Shown one piece after another: positions 1 through 12,823 of a DNA stretch of 64,000 nt. The translations under genes and the position numbers were made by a program. The stretch lies in contig NC_092226.1 in assembly GCF_036320965.1 (NCBI RefSeq), forward strand, positions 19,226,502 through 19,290,501. The letters run 5' to 3'. The stretch's first letter is position 1. Every line of letters starts with the position of its first letter. The notes below the pieces were generated by a model, which saw nothing but the letters and a program-made list of their open reading frames with translations, searched no databases and was not told the origin of the DNA. The stretch is from Panulirus ornatus. Taxonomy: Eukaryota > Arthropoda > Malacostraca > Decapoda > Palinuridae.

Positions 1-33
1 ACAAATGTACTGTATTATATATATCAAAGCCAG

Positions 34-83
34 AGAGACGTCCACTACACCCATGACAGCAAGGGTGTAGTGGTCCGTCTCTG
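34..83. repeat. Near-perfect inverted repeat (hairpin)
   Basis: The arms CCACTACACCC (41-51) and GGGTGTAGTGG (63-73) are exact reverse complements around a 10-nt loop. The pairing extends outward through GAGACG and CGTCTC with a small bulge, for a stem of about 17-18 bp. It could be a cruciform, a terminal hairpin of a small element or a pre-miRNA-like fold; nothing else in the sequence chooses between these. Confidence 0.6.
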
Positions 84-1424
84 TGTCCCGGTGCATCACC
101 ACACAGCACAAACAAACATGTCACGTGTCTTATGCACTGAAGGATATAAAAATAAGAAACTTGTCCCGGAGTATGGCCTCCAACTCCTCCCGGGAAAACT
201 TCATTATAATTTCTCTTAGAGCCCTCGCTTGGACCGAACTAAACCTTAAATCTATGAGGTACAAAGTTGAACACTCCTTGAGCAAAATTCTGGTGTGTAG
301 CGGAAAAGTGAAGTGACCGTCTCGCGCAGCACCCTGTCCGCTCCCGTCTCCTTGTGGCTTCCTCCCTCCTCGTTGCATCTCCTATCCTTCGGCCTCATGT
401 CCGCCGCTCCGTCTCTGTCTCACTGGGAGTCCTGCTCTATTTCTCTTCCTCACTCTGCAGTTCACGTTTCTCTCCGTCGTCCCGTCATTTCTGGCTTCCT
501 GGAACCCTCTCAGTCGGTCGAGGCACAGAGGAACACAGTCGTCGCCCCTTTGTTCCAACGTGCCTCGCTCCTCTCATGGCCTTCTCTAATTCATGATAAA
601 CACTGCAAGGCACCAACACTTAACCCCTCTTTTCATTTATTCATAAACTGGCCCTACCAACCTACGACAGGCGTTCACACTGTTCCCACTTACTAACTCC
701 AAGACGGGATTCACCCCCCGAGAGCAGAACACTCAAGAGATGGACAGGGAATGGTTCCTTCTCCCCCCCAAACCCATCCCTACACCCACTTATCTAATAG
801 TAATGGTGCCGAAGCGTCACCTCTCCCGTCCTGGTGTGGTCGCCAGTCCCCGGTGCAACAAGCCACACCTGGTGCATCACAAAAGCCAGTAGAACTGGTC
901 ATGGCAAAAAAACTCGGGAGGGCGGAGGACGTGACCCCCATGTGACTGCGGCGTCAGTGAATCAATGTTATTATCTGAAGTTTAAAGATGATATATGTGG
1001 TAATCATCTGCTTTTGATTGTCATTAATGTGATCAGTTAAAACTATTATTATTATTACGGCAAACTGGGCTAGGGAGATGCATTTGTTACTTCGCCATAA
1101 CACCACCAAAGACTAGGCTCCCGACACTGCCCAACAGCTGAAGGACCTTCCAGCTCAAAGGCCAAAACACAAAAGCTGAAAGCATCAGTTCTGTGGCTTA
1201 GCTGCAACCCTTGGCCTGGATGTGTGGCCTTGGCTAAAAGCACCAAGATGCTGCCGTCGCCCCCAGCCACCAGGCGTGAGGAAGGTAGTGCAACACTGCT
1301 GTAGCAAGGTCATGCGGGGGTTTCCTGCCACTCTCTCGTGTCCGTCCACCTCAAGAATATAAGAATGAATCAGTCTGCAGGAGACACTAGTGTCCACCAG
1401 TTAATTTGTCCCATCTTGCCCTTT
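84..1424. other. No gene recognised; partly C/T-rich sequence
   Basis: Open frames here are short, lack splice context and resemble no family I recognise. The stretch 310-560 is strongly C/T-rich on the plus strand, which keeps several frames open. A small ATT run lies near 1046. Confidence 0.5.
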
Positions 1425-4400
1425 CTGTATCCGAGAGTCAGTCTGTGTCCAAGAGTTAGCCTGGGTACAAGATTTAGCCCATGTATGTTTCCATGTCCAG
1501 GGACTGATCCATATAAAGGCTATTCGAACAGAAGCGTCAACACATGTTGAAGATTCAACTCGACTAAAAGTAGACTTGTAACAATGGGAACTTGTGTCCA
1601 AGAGCTGATCTGTATCAAAGTTAATCCGAACTGTAGCGTTAACACTACTAGATTCAGCCAGTGCTAAGGAGTCAGCCCTTGTCTAGAAGTCAGCCCGTGT
1701 CCAGTGATTTATATCGAAACTAATATGAAGTGGTGTCATTTGTTTAAGATTCATCCAATGTCCAAAAGTCGGCCCGGGTCCAAAGCCTATCCCATGTCTA
1801 AGATTTAGCTCATGCCCTGAAGTTGATCCATAATATCAGTTCGAACCTAAACGTTAACTCGTGTTGAAGGTTTAGCCTGTTCAAAAGTCAGCAAGTGTCT
1901 AATAGTCAACCTATGTCCAAGAGTCAAACCGTGTCCTCGATATCCATTTTCCTAGAATTATCCTGTTAGAAAAAAACTGTCCAAGAATTAGTCCCAGTAC
2001 AACAGCTGTTCCATATCAAATTGAATTCGAACCGAAGTATCAACATTTGTTAGAAAATTCATAGCCTCCAAAAGTCATCCTGTGTACCAAAATTCACCCT
2101 GTTTCCAAGTGTCATCCCGTGTCTGAGTCAGTATCAGTCCAAACACAAGCCTATGTCGAAGTGAATACGCACTGAAGAGGCAGCCCATGTTGAAGGTTTA
2201 GTCAGTGTCCAGGAACGGATCTATATCAAAGACTCGAACCATGACGTTGTGTTCAAGATTTATCCTCTGTACGAGAGTCAGCCTGTGTCCAGAAGTCAGT
2301 CAGTGTATAATAGTCAGCATTTGCTAAGTGTTAGCCTGTGTCCAGGAGTTAGGCTAAGCCCAAGACTTGATCTATCAATATCTATTAAGACTCTGTAAGC
2401 TGACGTGGATCTAGAATTCATCCAGTGTCCAAAAGTCAGCCTGTGTCCAAGAGCTGATCGATGTTGAAATTTAATTCGAACTTAGAGGTAAAAAAAGTGT
2501 TCAAGATTCATCTATCAGAGTCAGTCTGTGTCCAAGATTCAGCTTGTGTCCAAGGTATATCCCAAGTCCAGAAGCTAAGCCGTATAAGAATTGATGCAAC
2601 GACACCAGGCGTCTACTTCAAAGATCTATCCTGTGTCCAAAAGTCAAGCTTGTGTCACGAGATTGATATGTTCAAAAGAAGGATTGTGTCCAAGCGTCAT
2701 CCAATGTCCAAGAGTCATCAGTTTATAAGAAGGACTGTGTCCAAGAGTCATTCAATGTCCAAAAGTCATCCGTTTATGAGAATTAGCCAGTGTTCAAGAA
2801 ATCAGCCCGAGTCAAAGAGTCATATTTAAAGTCTAAGGATCAACCCATGTCCAAGTTTTAGCCCATATCCAGGAGGTGATCTCAAAATTAAATCGAACCA
2901 AAGCGTTAACTTTTGTTCAAGAATTCTTCTTTATCCAAAGAGTCAACCTGTTTTAAAGTAACCCGTGTCTACGTGATAACCTTTGTGAAATAGTTAACCT
3001 ATGCCCAACAGTTAACCTACGTCAGAGATTTAACCCCCATACAAAAGCCGATCTATGTAGAAAATCAGTTGAAACTAAGCATTAGCAAGTGTTAAGGACT
3101 CGTTCTGCACGAACGAGTCGGCCCACGTCCAAAGGTCTAACCAAACCAAAATGAAGCATTAATATGTGCTCAAGATTCATTTGTCCAAAATCAACCTGTA
3201 TGCAAGATTCAGTTGTGTACCAAGAGTCAGGATGTGGTCCAGACAATAGCACACGTCTCTGGTTCAGCCTCTTTCCAAGAGTCAGCCAGTGTTTCCAAGA
3301 AACATCCTGTGCACAAGGTTTAGCTCATGTCCAGGGTCTGAGACATTTCAAAATTAATCCGAACTACAGCGTTAACTCGTGAAGGTCAGCCTAGGTAAGA
3401 CAGTCAGTCTGTGTCCAAGAGTCACACCTTGTCAAAGATTCAATCAATGCCCACGAATCATCCCATGTTCAAGAGTCAGCACGTGTCCAAGGTTTAGCTA
3501 ATGTCCAGGTGGTGATCCATATCAAAATTACTCCAACCAAAGCCTTAACTTGTGGTTCAAGATTAATCCTCTGTCGAAAAGTCAACCTTTCTTTCAAAGT
3601 AATCAGGTATTCTAAAAAGCGAGTGTGTCTACGAGTCAGACGGTGGCAGAGTTATCTGTCCAAGAGATGAATATCAAAATTCAAGCGAAGAGTTAACATT
3701 TGTTCAAGATTCATCCCCTGGTCAGCCTGCTTCCAAGAGTGTGTGTACCAAGAATCGGCCAGTTTCCAAGAGTCAATTTGTGTTCGAGTCGGAATTAGTC
3801 TACGTCAGAGAAAATGTTCAAGAGTTAGCCCGTGACCAAGGTTTAGCCAGTTTCAAGGGCTGATCCAAATGAAGAATCAATCCAAACCCAAGAGTTAACT
3901 TCTGTCCAAGAAATACCTTTTCCAAAAATCAGCCTCGGTCTGAGAATTAGCTTGTGTCAAGAGTCAGCCTGTGTTCAAATGATAGCCTTTACCTCGAGGT
4001 CAGCCTCTGTCCAAATGTCAGCCAGTATCCAAGAGTCATCATGTGCACAAGGTTTAGCCCAAGACTAAGGACTGAGCCATTTTGAAAAAATTCAAACTAA
4101 AACGTTAACTTCTGTGAAAGTCTGCCCGTGTCCGAAAGTTGATCCGCGTCAAAGAATGAATAAACGCCCAAAAGTTAACTTGTATCCAAGGTTTGGCCCA
4201 GGTCCTGAGGCTTATGTATATCAAATTCAAACCCAAGCGTGAACTTGTGTTCAACATTTTATCCTCCGTCCAGATGTCAGTACGTGTCCAAGAGTCGACT
4301 TGTGTTCAGGAGATCGTACGTGTCCAAGTATTATCCTAGATCAAATAATGAATCACTTTCAAAGGATTTGCCTGTGTCCAAGGTTTAACCCATTTCCAGA

Positions 4401-6100
4401 AGCTGATCCACATGAAAATTAATTCAAACCCAAGTGTTAACCTGTGCTGAAGATTTATAGTTTGTCCAGAAGTCTGCCTTTGTCTTACAAGTTCAGCCCC
4501 CCCAAGGGTCGAAACATTTCAAAATTTATCAGAACCAAAGAGTTAACATTGTGCGAGAGAATCGATCAGTGTCCCAAAGTCAGCCTCTTTACAGAGAGTT
4601 TACCAAGTATAAGTATGTCAAAGCGCAAATCTATGCTGACAGGTTAACCTCTGTCCATGGTTGATCAAATGTCCAGATCGACAGAAAAAAAATTGGACTC
4701 CAAGCTGCTTGTACCGAGTTCAAGATGTATTCCGTACAGAGAATTCAAGATGTATTCTAAATCAAAATTCAGCTTCTATCAGAGTCAGGTTCTGTTTTAA
4801 GAGTCTACCAGTGTCCAAGAGTCAGCACGTGTCCACAATTTACCCTTTGCTTATGAGAATGTCCATGAGGTAGCTTGTGTCCAAATGCCATCATATGTCT
4901 CCTAGTCAGCTCGTGTCCAAGAGTCAGAATACCTCCAAGAGCCAGCCAGTGTCCAAAAGTCAATGTGTCCATGAGTGATCCTGTGTCCAAGGTGTAACCT
5001 TTGTTCAGGGGCTGAGCCATTTCAAGATCAGTCTGAACTAAAACATTAACTTGTGCGAATTAGTCAGCGTGTATCAAAGTCGGTCAGCGTCAGAGAGTCA
5101 CCCTGTTTACAAAGTCAGCCTGTACCCATGAAATTTTCCCTGTCAAAGAACAAGTCTGTTCCCAAGAATTTACTTGTGTCCAAAGTTTAGCCCATGTCCA
5201 CAGGCTGATCCACATCAAACTGAATTCTTAACCAAGCGATAACTTGTGCTTAAAATTTATCCCATGACCAAGAGCCAGCTCGAGTCGAAGGTTTAGCCAA
5301 TGTCTAGGAACTGATTAACACAAATCAATTTGGACAAGCGTTAAACTTGTGTTCAACAATTGTCCTCTGTCCAAAAGTCGGCCTCTGTCAGAAAGTCATC
5401 CTGTGTTCAAGGTTCAGAGTGATAGCCGAGGTCGATGACCGTGGCCAAATATCATCCTGTGTCCATATGTTACCATATGTCTAGGAGTCACCCGGTGTAC
5501 AAGAGTCTGACCGAAGCCAAGTGTCAGCCCGGATTCATGAGAGCCCGTGCTAAGGAGCGACTCTGTGTACAAGTGTCAGCTTGTGCCGTATGAGTCTGTC
5601 CACTCTAAGAGTCAGCCTACGTCAAAGACAAGATCTACGTCCAAGAGTTAACTTAAGTCCAAGGTTCGGCTCGTGTTTAGTGGCTGATCTATACCAGAAT
5701 TAATTCAAACCCAAGCATCAACTTGTGATCAAGATTTGTCTCGTGTCCATGAACCAGCCTGTGCCCAGGAAATAGTCCAAGATTCAGTCACTGTCCAAAA
5801 CTCAAGTGTCCAAAAGTCAGTAAGTATCGAAGTATTGGCTCAAGTCAACGAGTAAATCTGTGCCAAAGAGTGACGCCTAGTCCAAATGTTGCCATATATC
5901 CAAGAGTCAGCCGAGGTCAAAAAGAGTCGGCCCGAGTGAAAGTTATGATTTGTCAGAGTTAGCATACGACAGAGCTAGTCTTTGCTCAAAAGTCAGCCCA
6001 TGCTCAAGATTTAACCCATGTCCAAGAGCTGATCCATTATCAAAATTCATTTTCGAGCGTCAGCCTGTGTCCGAGACTTCCATCGTCCAAGGTTCAGCCA
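1425..6100. repeat. Satellite A: degenerate tandem array
   Basis: About 4.7 kb of irregular tandem repeats has two tiers. The short tier is an 18-bp unit, consensus near TGTCCAAGAGTCAGCCTG, seen cleanly at 2690-2790. The longer tier is a spacer module of about 60 bp that recurs every few short units, built around CTGATCCATATCAAAATTAA, then AAGCGTTAACTTG, then GTTCAAGATTCATCC. Copies diverge by substitution and small indels, so the array looks old. Because 18 is a multiple of 3, some frames stay open and give MSKSH-like peptide repeats (2461-2829). These are by-products of the repeat and not a gene. Confidence 0.85.
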
Positions 6101-6104
6101 CTGT

Positions 6105-9100
6105 CCACGAGCATTATGGGGGCTAATATTAGATCATCACTCCAACCAGCATCTTCCTAGCCACGCAGTGTCCAAGAGTATCATGGGAGTTACAACTGGA
6201 GCATCTCGCTAGTCAGCCAGTGTCCAGCAATGCAATGGGTGTTACAACTGGGGCATCGCCATAGCCAGCCAGTCCAAAAGTACCATGGGAATTACGTCTG
6301 GAACATCACCGTAGCAACCAGTACCCAAGAGGACAAAACTACAAATGGAGCATCCCCCTAGCCAGCCAGTGTCCAAGAGTACCATGGGAATTATGACTGG
6401 AGCATCTCCCTAGCCAGCTAGTGTCTAAGAGTACACTGGAGACTACAACAGGAGCATCTTCCAAGCCAGCCAGTATCCAAGAGCACCATGGGAGTTTCAA
6501 CTGGAGCATTTCCTTGGCTAGTCAGTGTCCAAGAGTACCATGAGGAATACAACTGAAGCATCATCCTAGCCAGTCAGTGTTCGAAAGTAACGTGGGGACT
6601 ACAAATGAAGCAACTTCCTAGCTAGTCAAGTGTCCAAGAGTACCATGGGGACCACAACTGAAGCATCATCCTAGCCAGACAGTGTCCAAGAGTGTCATGG
6701 GAACTGCAACTGAAACATCTCCCTAGCCAGCTAGTGTCCAAGAGTACCATGGGAGTTAAAAATGGAGCAACACCCAAGCCAGTCAGTGTCCAAAAGTATC
6801 ATGTGGACTACAACTGGAGCATCTTCCTAGCCAGCCAGTGCCCAAGAATATTATGGGAGTTACAACTGGAGCGTCTCCCTAGCTAGCCAGTCTCCGAGAT
6901 TTTACTAAAGTGGGGGTTACAACTGGAGCATCTCTGTAGCCAACCAGTGTCCAAGAGTACCATGACGACTACAACTGGAGCATGTTCGTAGCCAGCGAAT
7001 GTCCGAGAGTACCATGGGAATTGCAACTGGAGCATCTTCCTAGCTAGCCAGTGTCCAAGATTACCATGGGAGTTACAATTAGAGCACCTTCTTAGCCAGT
7101 CAATGTCCAAGGGTACCATGGGGACTACAACTGAAGCATCATCCTAGCCAGACAGTGTCCAAGAGTACCATGGGAATTGCAACTGGAGCATATTCCGAGC
7201 CAGCCAGTGTCCAAGTAGCATGAGAGTTACAGCTGAAGCATCTGGCCAACCAGTCCAAGAGTAGCACGAGAACTACAAAGGGAGCACCTCCCTAGCCAGC
7301 CAATGTCGAAGACCACCATGGGAGTTACAACTGGAGCATCTTCCTAGCTAGCCAGCATCCAAGAGTATCATGGAAGTTACAACTGGAGTATCTCCCTAGC
7401 CAGCCAGTGTCCATGATTACCATGGAGAGTACAATTGGAGCATCTTCCTAGCCAGCCAGTAGAAAAGAGCACCATGGGAGTTTCAAATGGAGCATTTTCC
7501 TAGCCAGCCAGTGTCAGAGTACAATGGGGGGTTACAACTGGAGCATCTTCCTAAACAGACAGTGTCCAAGAATACAATAGGGCTACAATTTGAGCACCCC
7601 TAGCCATCTAGTGTCCAAAAGTACCATGGGAATTACGACGAGCATCTCCCTAGCCAGCTGGTGTTTAAGAGTCCAGTGGCGACTACAAGGGGATCTTCCA
7701 AGCCAGCCAGTAGCCAAGAGCACCATGGGACTTTCAAATGGAGCATTTCCTAGTCTGCCAGTGTCCATGATTACAGCTGGAGCGTCTTCCTAACTAGCCT
7801 GTGCAAGAGTACTATGGGGACTACAACTGGAGCATCTTCCAAGCCAGCTAGTGTCTAAGAGTACCATGGAAATTGTAACTGGAGCATCTCCATAGCCAGT
7901 CAGTGTCCAAAAGTACCATGGGAACTACAACTTGGGCATCATTCTGTCCGGACTGTGTCCAAGAGTACCATGAGGACTACAACGGAATCATCCTAGCCAG
8001 CCAGTATCCAAGAGCACCATAGAAGTTACAACTGGAGCATCTTCCTAGCCAGCCAGTGTCCAATAATATAATTGGAGTTATAACTGGAGAGTCTCCCTAG
8101 CTAGCCAGTCTCCAAGAGTACCATGGGGACTACAACTGGAGCATCCTCCTAGCTAGCCAGTAGAAAAGAGCACCATGGGAGTTTCAAATGGAGCAGTTTC
8201 CTAGCCAGCCAGTGTCAAAGAGTACAATGGGGGGTTACAACTGGAGCATCTTCCTAAACAGACAGTGTCCAAGAATACAATAGGGCTACAATTTGAGCAC
8301 CCCTAGCCATCTAGTGTCCAAGAGTACCATGGGAATTACGACTGAGCATCTCCCTAGCCAGCTGGTGTTTAAGAGTCCAGTGGCGACTACAAGGGGATCT
8401 TCCAAGCCAGCCAGTAGCCAAGAGCACCATGGGACTTTCAAATGGAGCATTTCCTAGTTTGCCAGTGTCCATGATTACAGCTGGAGCGTCTTCCTAACTA
8501 GCCTGTGCAAGAGTACTATGGGGACTACAACTGGAGTATCTTCCTAGCCAGCTAGTGTCTAAGAGTACTAAGAGTACCATGGAAATTGCAACTGGAGCAT
8601 CTTCCTAGCCAGCCAGTGTCCAAGAGCACCATGGGAGGTACAACTAGAGCATCTTCCTAGCAAGCCAGTCCAAAAGTACCATGGGAGATAGAACCTGAGC
8701 ATCTTCCTCGCCAGCCAGTTTCAAAGAATACTATGGGAAATAGAACTGGAGCATCTCCCTAGTCAGCCAGTGTCCAGTAATACAATGGGGGTTACAAGTG
8801 GAGCATCCCCATAGCCAGCCAGTCCAAGAGTACCATGGGAATTACGTCTGGAACATCACCGTAGCAACCAGTATCCAAGAGGACAAAGAACTACAAATAG
8901 AGCATCCCCCTAGCCAGCCAGTGTCCAAGAGTACCATGGGAATTATGACTGGAGCATCTCCCTAGCCAGCTAGTGTCGAAGAGTACACTTGAAACTACAA
9001 CAGGAGCATCCTCCAAGCCAGACAGTATCCAAGAGCACCATGGGAGTTTCAACTGGAGCATCTTCCTAGCCACAAAGTGTCCAAGAGTACCATAGGAGTT

Positions 9101-10432
9101 AAAAATGGAGCATCTCCCTAGCTAGTCAGTGTCCAAGAGTACCATGAGGACTACAACCGAAGCATCATCCTAGCCAGTCAGTGTTCGAAAGTAACATGGG
9201 GACTACAAATGAAGCAACTTCCTAGCTAGTCAGTGTCGAAGAGTACCATGGGGACCACAACTGAAGCATCATCCTAGCCAGACAGTGTCCAAGAGTATTA
9301 CTGGAATTGCAACATCTCCCTAGCCAACCAGCGTCCAAGAGCACCACGAGTTTCAACTGGAGCATCTTCCTAGCCAGCCAGTGTCCAAGAATATCATGGG
9401 AGTTACATTGGAGCATCTCTCTAGCCAGCCACTGTCCAAGAGTACGATGGGGGGTTACAACTGGAGCATCTCCATTGCCAGTCAGTGTCTAAAAGTACCA
9501 TGGGAACTACAACTGAAGTATTATTCTGTCCGGACAGTGTCCAAGAGTACCATGAGGACTACAACTGAATCATCCTAGCCAGCCAGTATCCAAGAGCACC
9601 ATAGGAGTTTCAATTGGAGCATCTTCCTAGCCAGCCAGTGTTCAAGAATATCATGGGAGTTACAACTGGATCATATTCCTAGCCAGTGTCCAAGAGTACC
9701 ATGGGATATAAAGCAACAATCTTCCTAGCCAGCCAGTGTTCAAGAGTACCATGGGAGGTATAATCGGGGCATCTTCCTAGCCAGCCAGTCCAAAAGTACC
9801 ATGGGAGATAGAACTTGAGCATCTTCCTCGCCAGATGGTATGCAAGAGTACCATGGTGACTACAACTTGAGCATCTCCGTAGCCACCTAGTGTCCAAGAG
9901 TACCATGGTAACTCCAACTGGAGCATCTTCCTAGCCAGCCAGTGTCCAGAGTATCACGGAGAATACAACTGAAGTATTTCCCTAGCCAGCCAGTGTCCAA
10001 GAGCGCAATGGGGGTTACAACTGGAGCACCCTCCTAGCCAGCCAGTTTCCCCTAGTTGTAACACCCATGATACTCAAGCATCTTCCTAGCCAGCCAGTGT
10101 CCAAGAGTACCAACTAGATCTTCTTCCTAGCCAGCCAGTGTCCAAGAGTGTCATTACTACAACCGGAGCTTCTTCCTAGCCAGCCAGTGTCCAAGAGTAC
10201 CAACTAGATCTTCTTCCTAGCCAACCAGTGTCCAAGAGTACCATGGGAGTTACAAATATAGCATCCTCCTAGCCAACCAGTGTCCAAAAGTGTCATGGGA
10301 GATAGAACTTGAGCATCTTCCTAGCCAGTCAGTGTCCAAGAGTGCAATGGGGGTTACAACTGGAGCATCATCCTAGGCAGCCAGTGTCTAAGAGTATCAT
10401 GGGGGGCTACAAATCGAGCATCTCCCTAGCTA
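6105..10432. repeat. Satellite B: tandem array of ~52-bp unit
   Basis: About 4.3 kb of tandem units of roughly 52 bp; each reads near CCAGCCAGTGTCCAAGAG, then TACCATGGGAGTTACAAC, then TGGAGCATCTTCCTAG. Unit length varies by a few bases and copies differ at scattered positions. Segments of several units recur at offsets of about 0.7, 1.6 and 2.6 kb, which is higher-order structure. The unit shares the GTGTCCAAGAGT core of satellite A immediately to the left. The array ends abruptly at about 10432, some 0.8 kb beyond the stop codon of the bZIP gene. No coding function is seen; 52 is not a multiple of 3. Confidence 0.9.
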
Positions 10433-11241
10433 AAAATAAAGTTAATACATTAAAATAGACGGACTTAAGTTAATTTAAAAACTAGAACTTAATACATTAG
10501 ATTAAAATTATCGCTTATCATAAGGTACGTTTCCAAGAAACACAAAATATACTTTCATCTCGGTATAAAATTTACAGACAGACTTCTACAAAGACTAAGA
10601 CAAAGGGAGGCTTCCAGTAGTGCGATACATCATCTGCCTTTCGCCTCCTCCGCCAGTAGTGATGGTAGAAGTCCTCCATATCACAGAACCTTAATGCTAG
10701 TGTTAGTATTGTCGAGTGGGAGGAGTGCGCGGCCAGCCAGCAGGCATCGGTACATCTGCTCTCAAGCAGATGTAGCAAAACGCTGATAGATCAAAGTTCC
10801 GGTCGGGTACCAGCGCCGGCAGACCTCAGCACTAGTTGCTGGCTGCACTGTTGCGAGTGTGCTTGGAATTTACGTCGTCCAGCTTCTGGATGCTCGAGAT
10901 ATTGACCAGCTAGCCCGGAGCACTGCCTTGGGACAGTACCACTTGACGTCATGGTCAATATTGCACGCGTCTGTCTGGACGGACATTTACAATTTTTTTT
11001 TTAATCTTTTTTCATTTTTCTCTTTTTATACGAGGGTTTGTAGCCGCCCACTCCTCCCCAATAGATGAACCTCGTCACTCCGGTCGAGCAATGGATACAT
11101 CAAGCTGGTGAGCAAGCAAGACCATAGCCTCTCATGTTTCCCTACATCACAATCTTAAGACACTGTGTTGTCTAGTTGCTGGGGAATGAGACCCCCAAAG
11201 GGGAAGCTTCGTGGCTGGAAAACATGGAGTTAGGATGAGGG
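10433..11241 (-). other. 3' flank / probable 3' UTR of the bZIP gene
   Basis: This sequence follows the stop codon of the minus-strand bZIP gene and runs to the satellite. It contains no repeat I recognise and no convincing ORF. A minus-strand ATTAAA (11000-11005) lies about 240 nt after the stop and is a possible non-canonical polyadenylation signal; no AATAAA is seen on the minus strand here. A perfect TGACGTCA site is at 10944-10951. Confidence 0.4.
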
Positions 11242-11367
11242 TTAATGGCGCCTGGCCTTCTTCTGGAGGATGAGTTGCCTGAGGGAGGAGGCCTCTTCCC
11301 TCAGGGTGGCCACCTGGGCACGCAGGATGGAGTTCTCCTTCTCCAGGTAGGAGGCGCGCATCGCAAC
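11242..11367 (-). CDS. bZIP factor, exon 5 (leucine zipper and stop)
   Basis: A minus-strand acceptor TTTTGTCCTCAG precedes 11367. The exon encodes VAMRASYLEKENSILRAQ, then a heptad run through VATLREEASSLRQLILQKK, and ends ARRH before TAA at 11242. Leucines of LEKEN, ILRAQ, TLREE, SLRQL and LILQ fall in heptad register, forming the dimerisation zipper. It opens at phase 0 and continues the basic region of exon 4 exactly at the fork between DNA-binding and zipper segments. The protein ends soon after the zipper, as in CES-2-like factors. It is the most secure exon together with exon 4. Confidence 0.92.
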   Translation of the reverse strand, partial: VAMRASYLEKENSILRAQVATLREEASSLRQLILQKKARRH

Positions 11368-11989
11368 CTGAGGACAAAACACACAGTCAAGTGACGTCAG
11401 GCCGCCTAGGCTTGGCCTGTCCTTCAGCCCAATTCTCTATCAAAGATCACAGTACCACCACAGTATAATGATTACACGATCAAGGATGCAACTGATTATT
11501 ACAGTCATGCAATCAATGAAGTTATATATATCAGGTGTCAAGAGAAACTACACATACAGGCAAGTGAAGGTGTTCAGAACTGCTCTACTGATACAATCCT
11601 TACCCTAATCCGCTCTAATGTACACCCAGACTTCAGAGAAAGCCTTCTCCACTGATCTAATCCATACCCATGTACACCCAGACGTCAGAGGACCTCCCCT
11701 CCTGGTGAAGCATAGGACTTCTCATCAACGCTCCTTGCCAGAGTTCCCGACCGTCACGACCACTCTGCCAGCACGCTTGGCCTCTCTCTCTACCTCCGAA
11801 CCCTCCCACTACACAGACGTACACCACCTACAACCCCCTCACGATCCTCTCTCCAACAATCTTGTTTCTATAATTTCTGATCAGGGACGTCCATTCCTAT
11901 TTCGGAATGGATCAAAATCTGTTCCTCGAAGAGTTGAGCCACATTACTTAAAAGGAAAGTGTGAAGATGAAGACGACTTCAACTGACGA

Positions 11990-12761
11990 ATCATTTTGTT
12001 CCATAACCAAAAAACACAACTTTTACAGTTTAATTTTTCCTCTTCTTTCTCGACTTCATCAAACTACAGTCAAGTCTATCTGATGAAGCCGCTCTTTGGA
12101 GCTCCCATTTTCCCCCCTCTAAATCAGCTTTGGACGAATCAGATTCCAACCCTATGCACCCATCTCATCCTTGTCAACCTATGCCATTTCCTATATCCTA
12201 CTCCAGTCTGCTACACCCTTTGCGACCTCTGTAATCCCTTTGCGCTATCGCTCACAGGATGAACATGGGGTGCACAATATATCTACCGGGGACACTGGCA
12301 CAAATCAATCTCCCTGATCCAGGTGAACGAGGCGTATGGCTCAGATGGCATAGCTCCTGGCGTTCCAAAAGATTGCCTCTAAGCAGCGCCAATCCTTGCT
12401 CGCTTATTTCGCTTTTAAAAATCCAGACTCCTTTGCACATGAAAGCACGCCTTGGTGCATCCCATCCCTAAGAAAGGAGACCGGTCTAACCTCTCTAATT
12501 ATTGCCCCATTGCTCTCAATTTGCAGTCTCCAAACTCTCACTCGTAGACTCTCACTTTCTCAAACTCTGAATACATGCCCTTCTTTCAGATCACCAGTAT
12601 GGATGTCGTGGAGTTACGTCAACTGGTGGTCTAGTCTCCCGCGTCACTCGCCTCTGGTCCTCCTGTCTTAGGGATTTCGGCGAAACTTTTGCCGGAACTC
12701 TCGACATTTTAAAACAATTGACGGTGTGACAAGCTTTTGCTTTCTAAACATCTTTTCTTTC

Positions 12762-12823
<62 letters not shown>

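Noticed and set aside
2461..2829. Open frame with MSKSHP-type repeats, looking like a repetitive protein
   Set aside because: It is generated by the 18-bp unit of satellite A, which is a multiple of three; it breaks up with the array and has no gene context.
6692..9906. Many 60-78-codon frames on both strands
   Set aside because: All lie in satellite B and come from its 52-bp units; no start, splice or codon signature.
1425..10432. CRISPR-like regular repeats
   Set aside because: Units are directly adjacent with no unique spacers, in a eukaryotic context and without cas genes.
11618..11986. 122-codon plus-strand frame ending in VEPHYLKGKCEDEDDFN
   Set aside because: It starts with an ATG but has no recognisable family or splice sites and sits in the bZIP intron next to retroelement debris; kept only as a mention.
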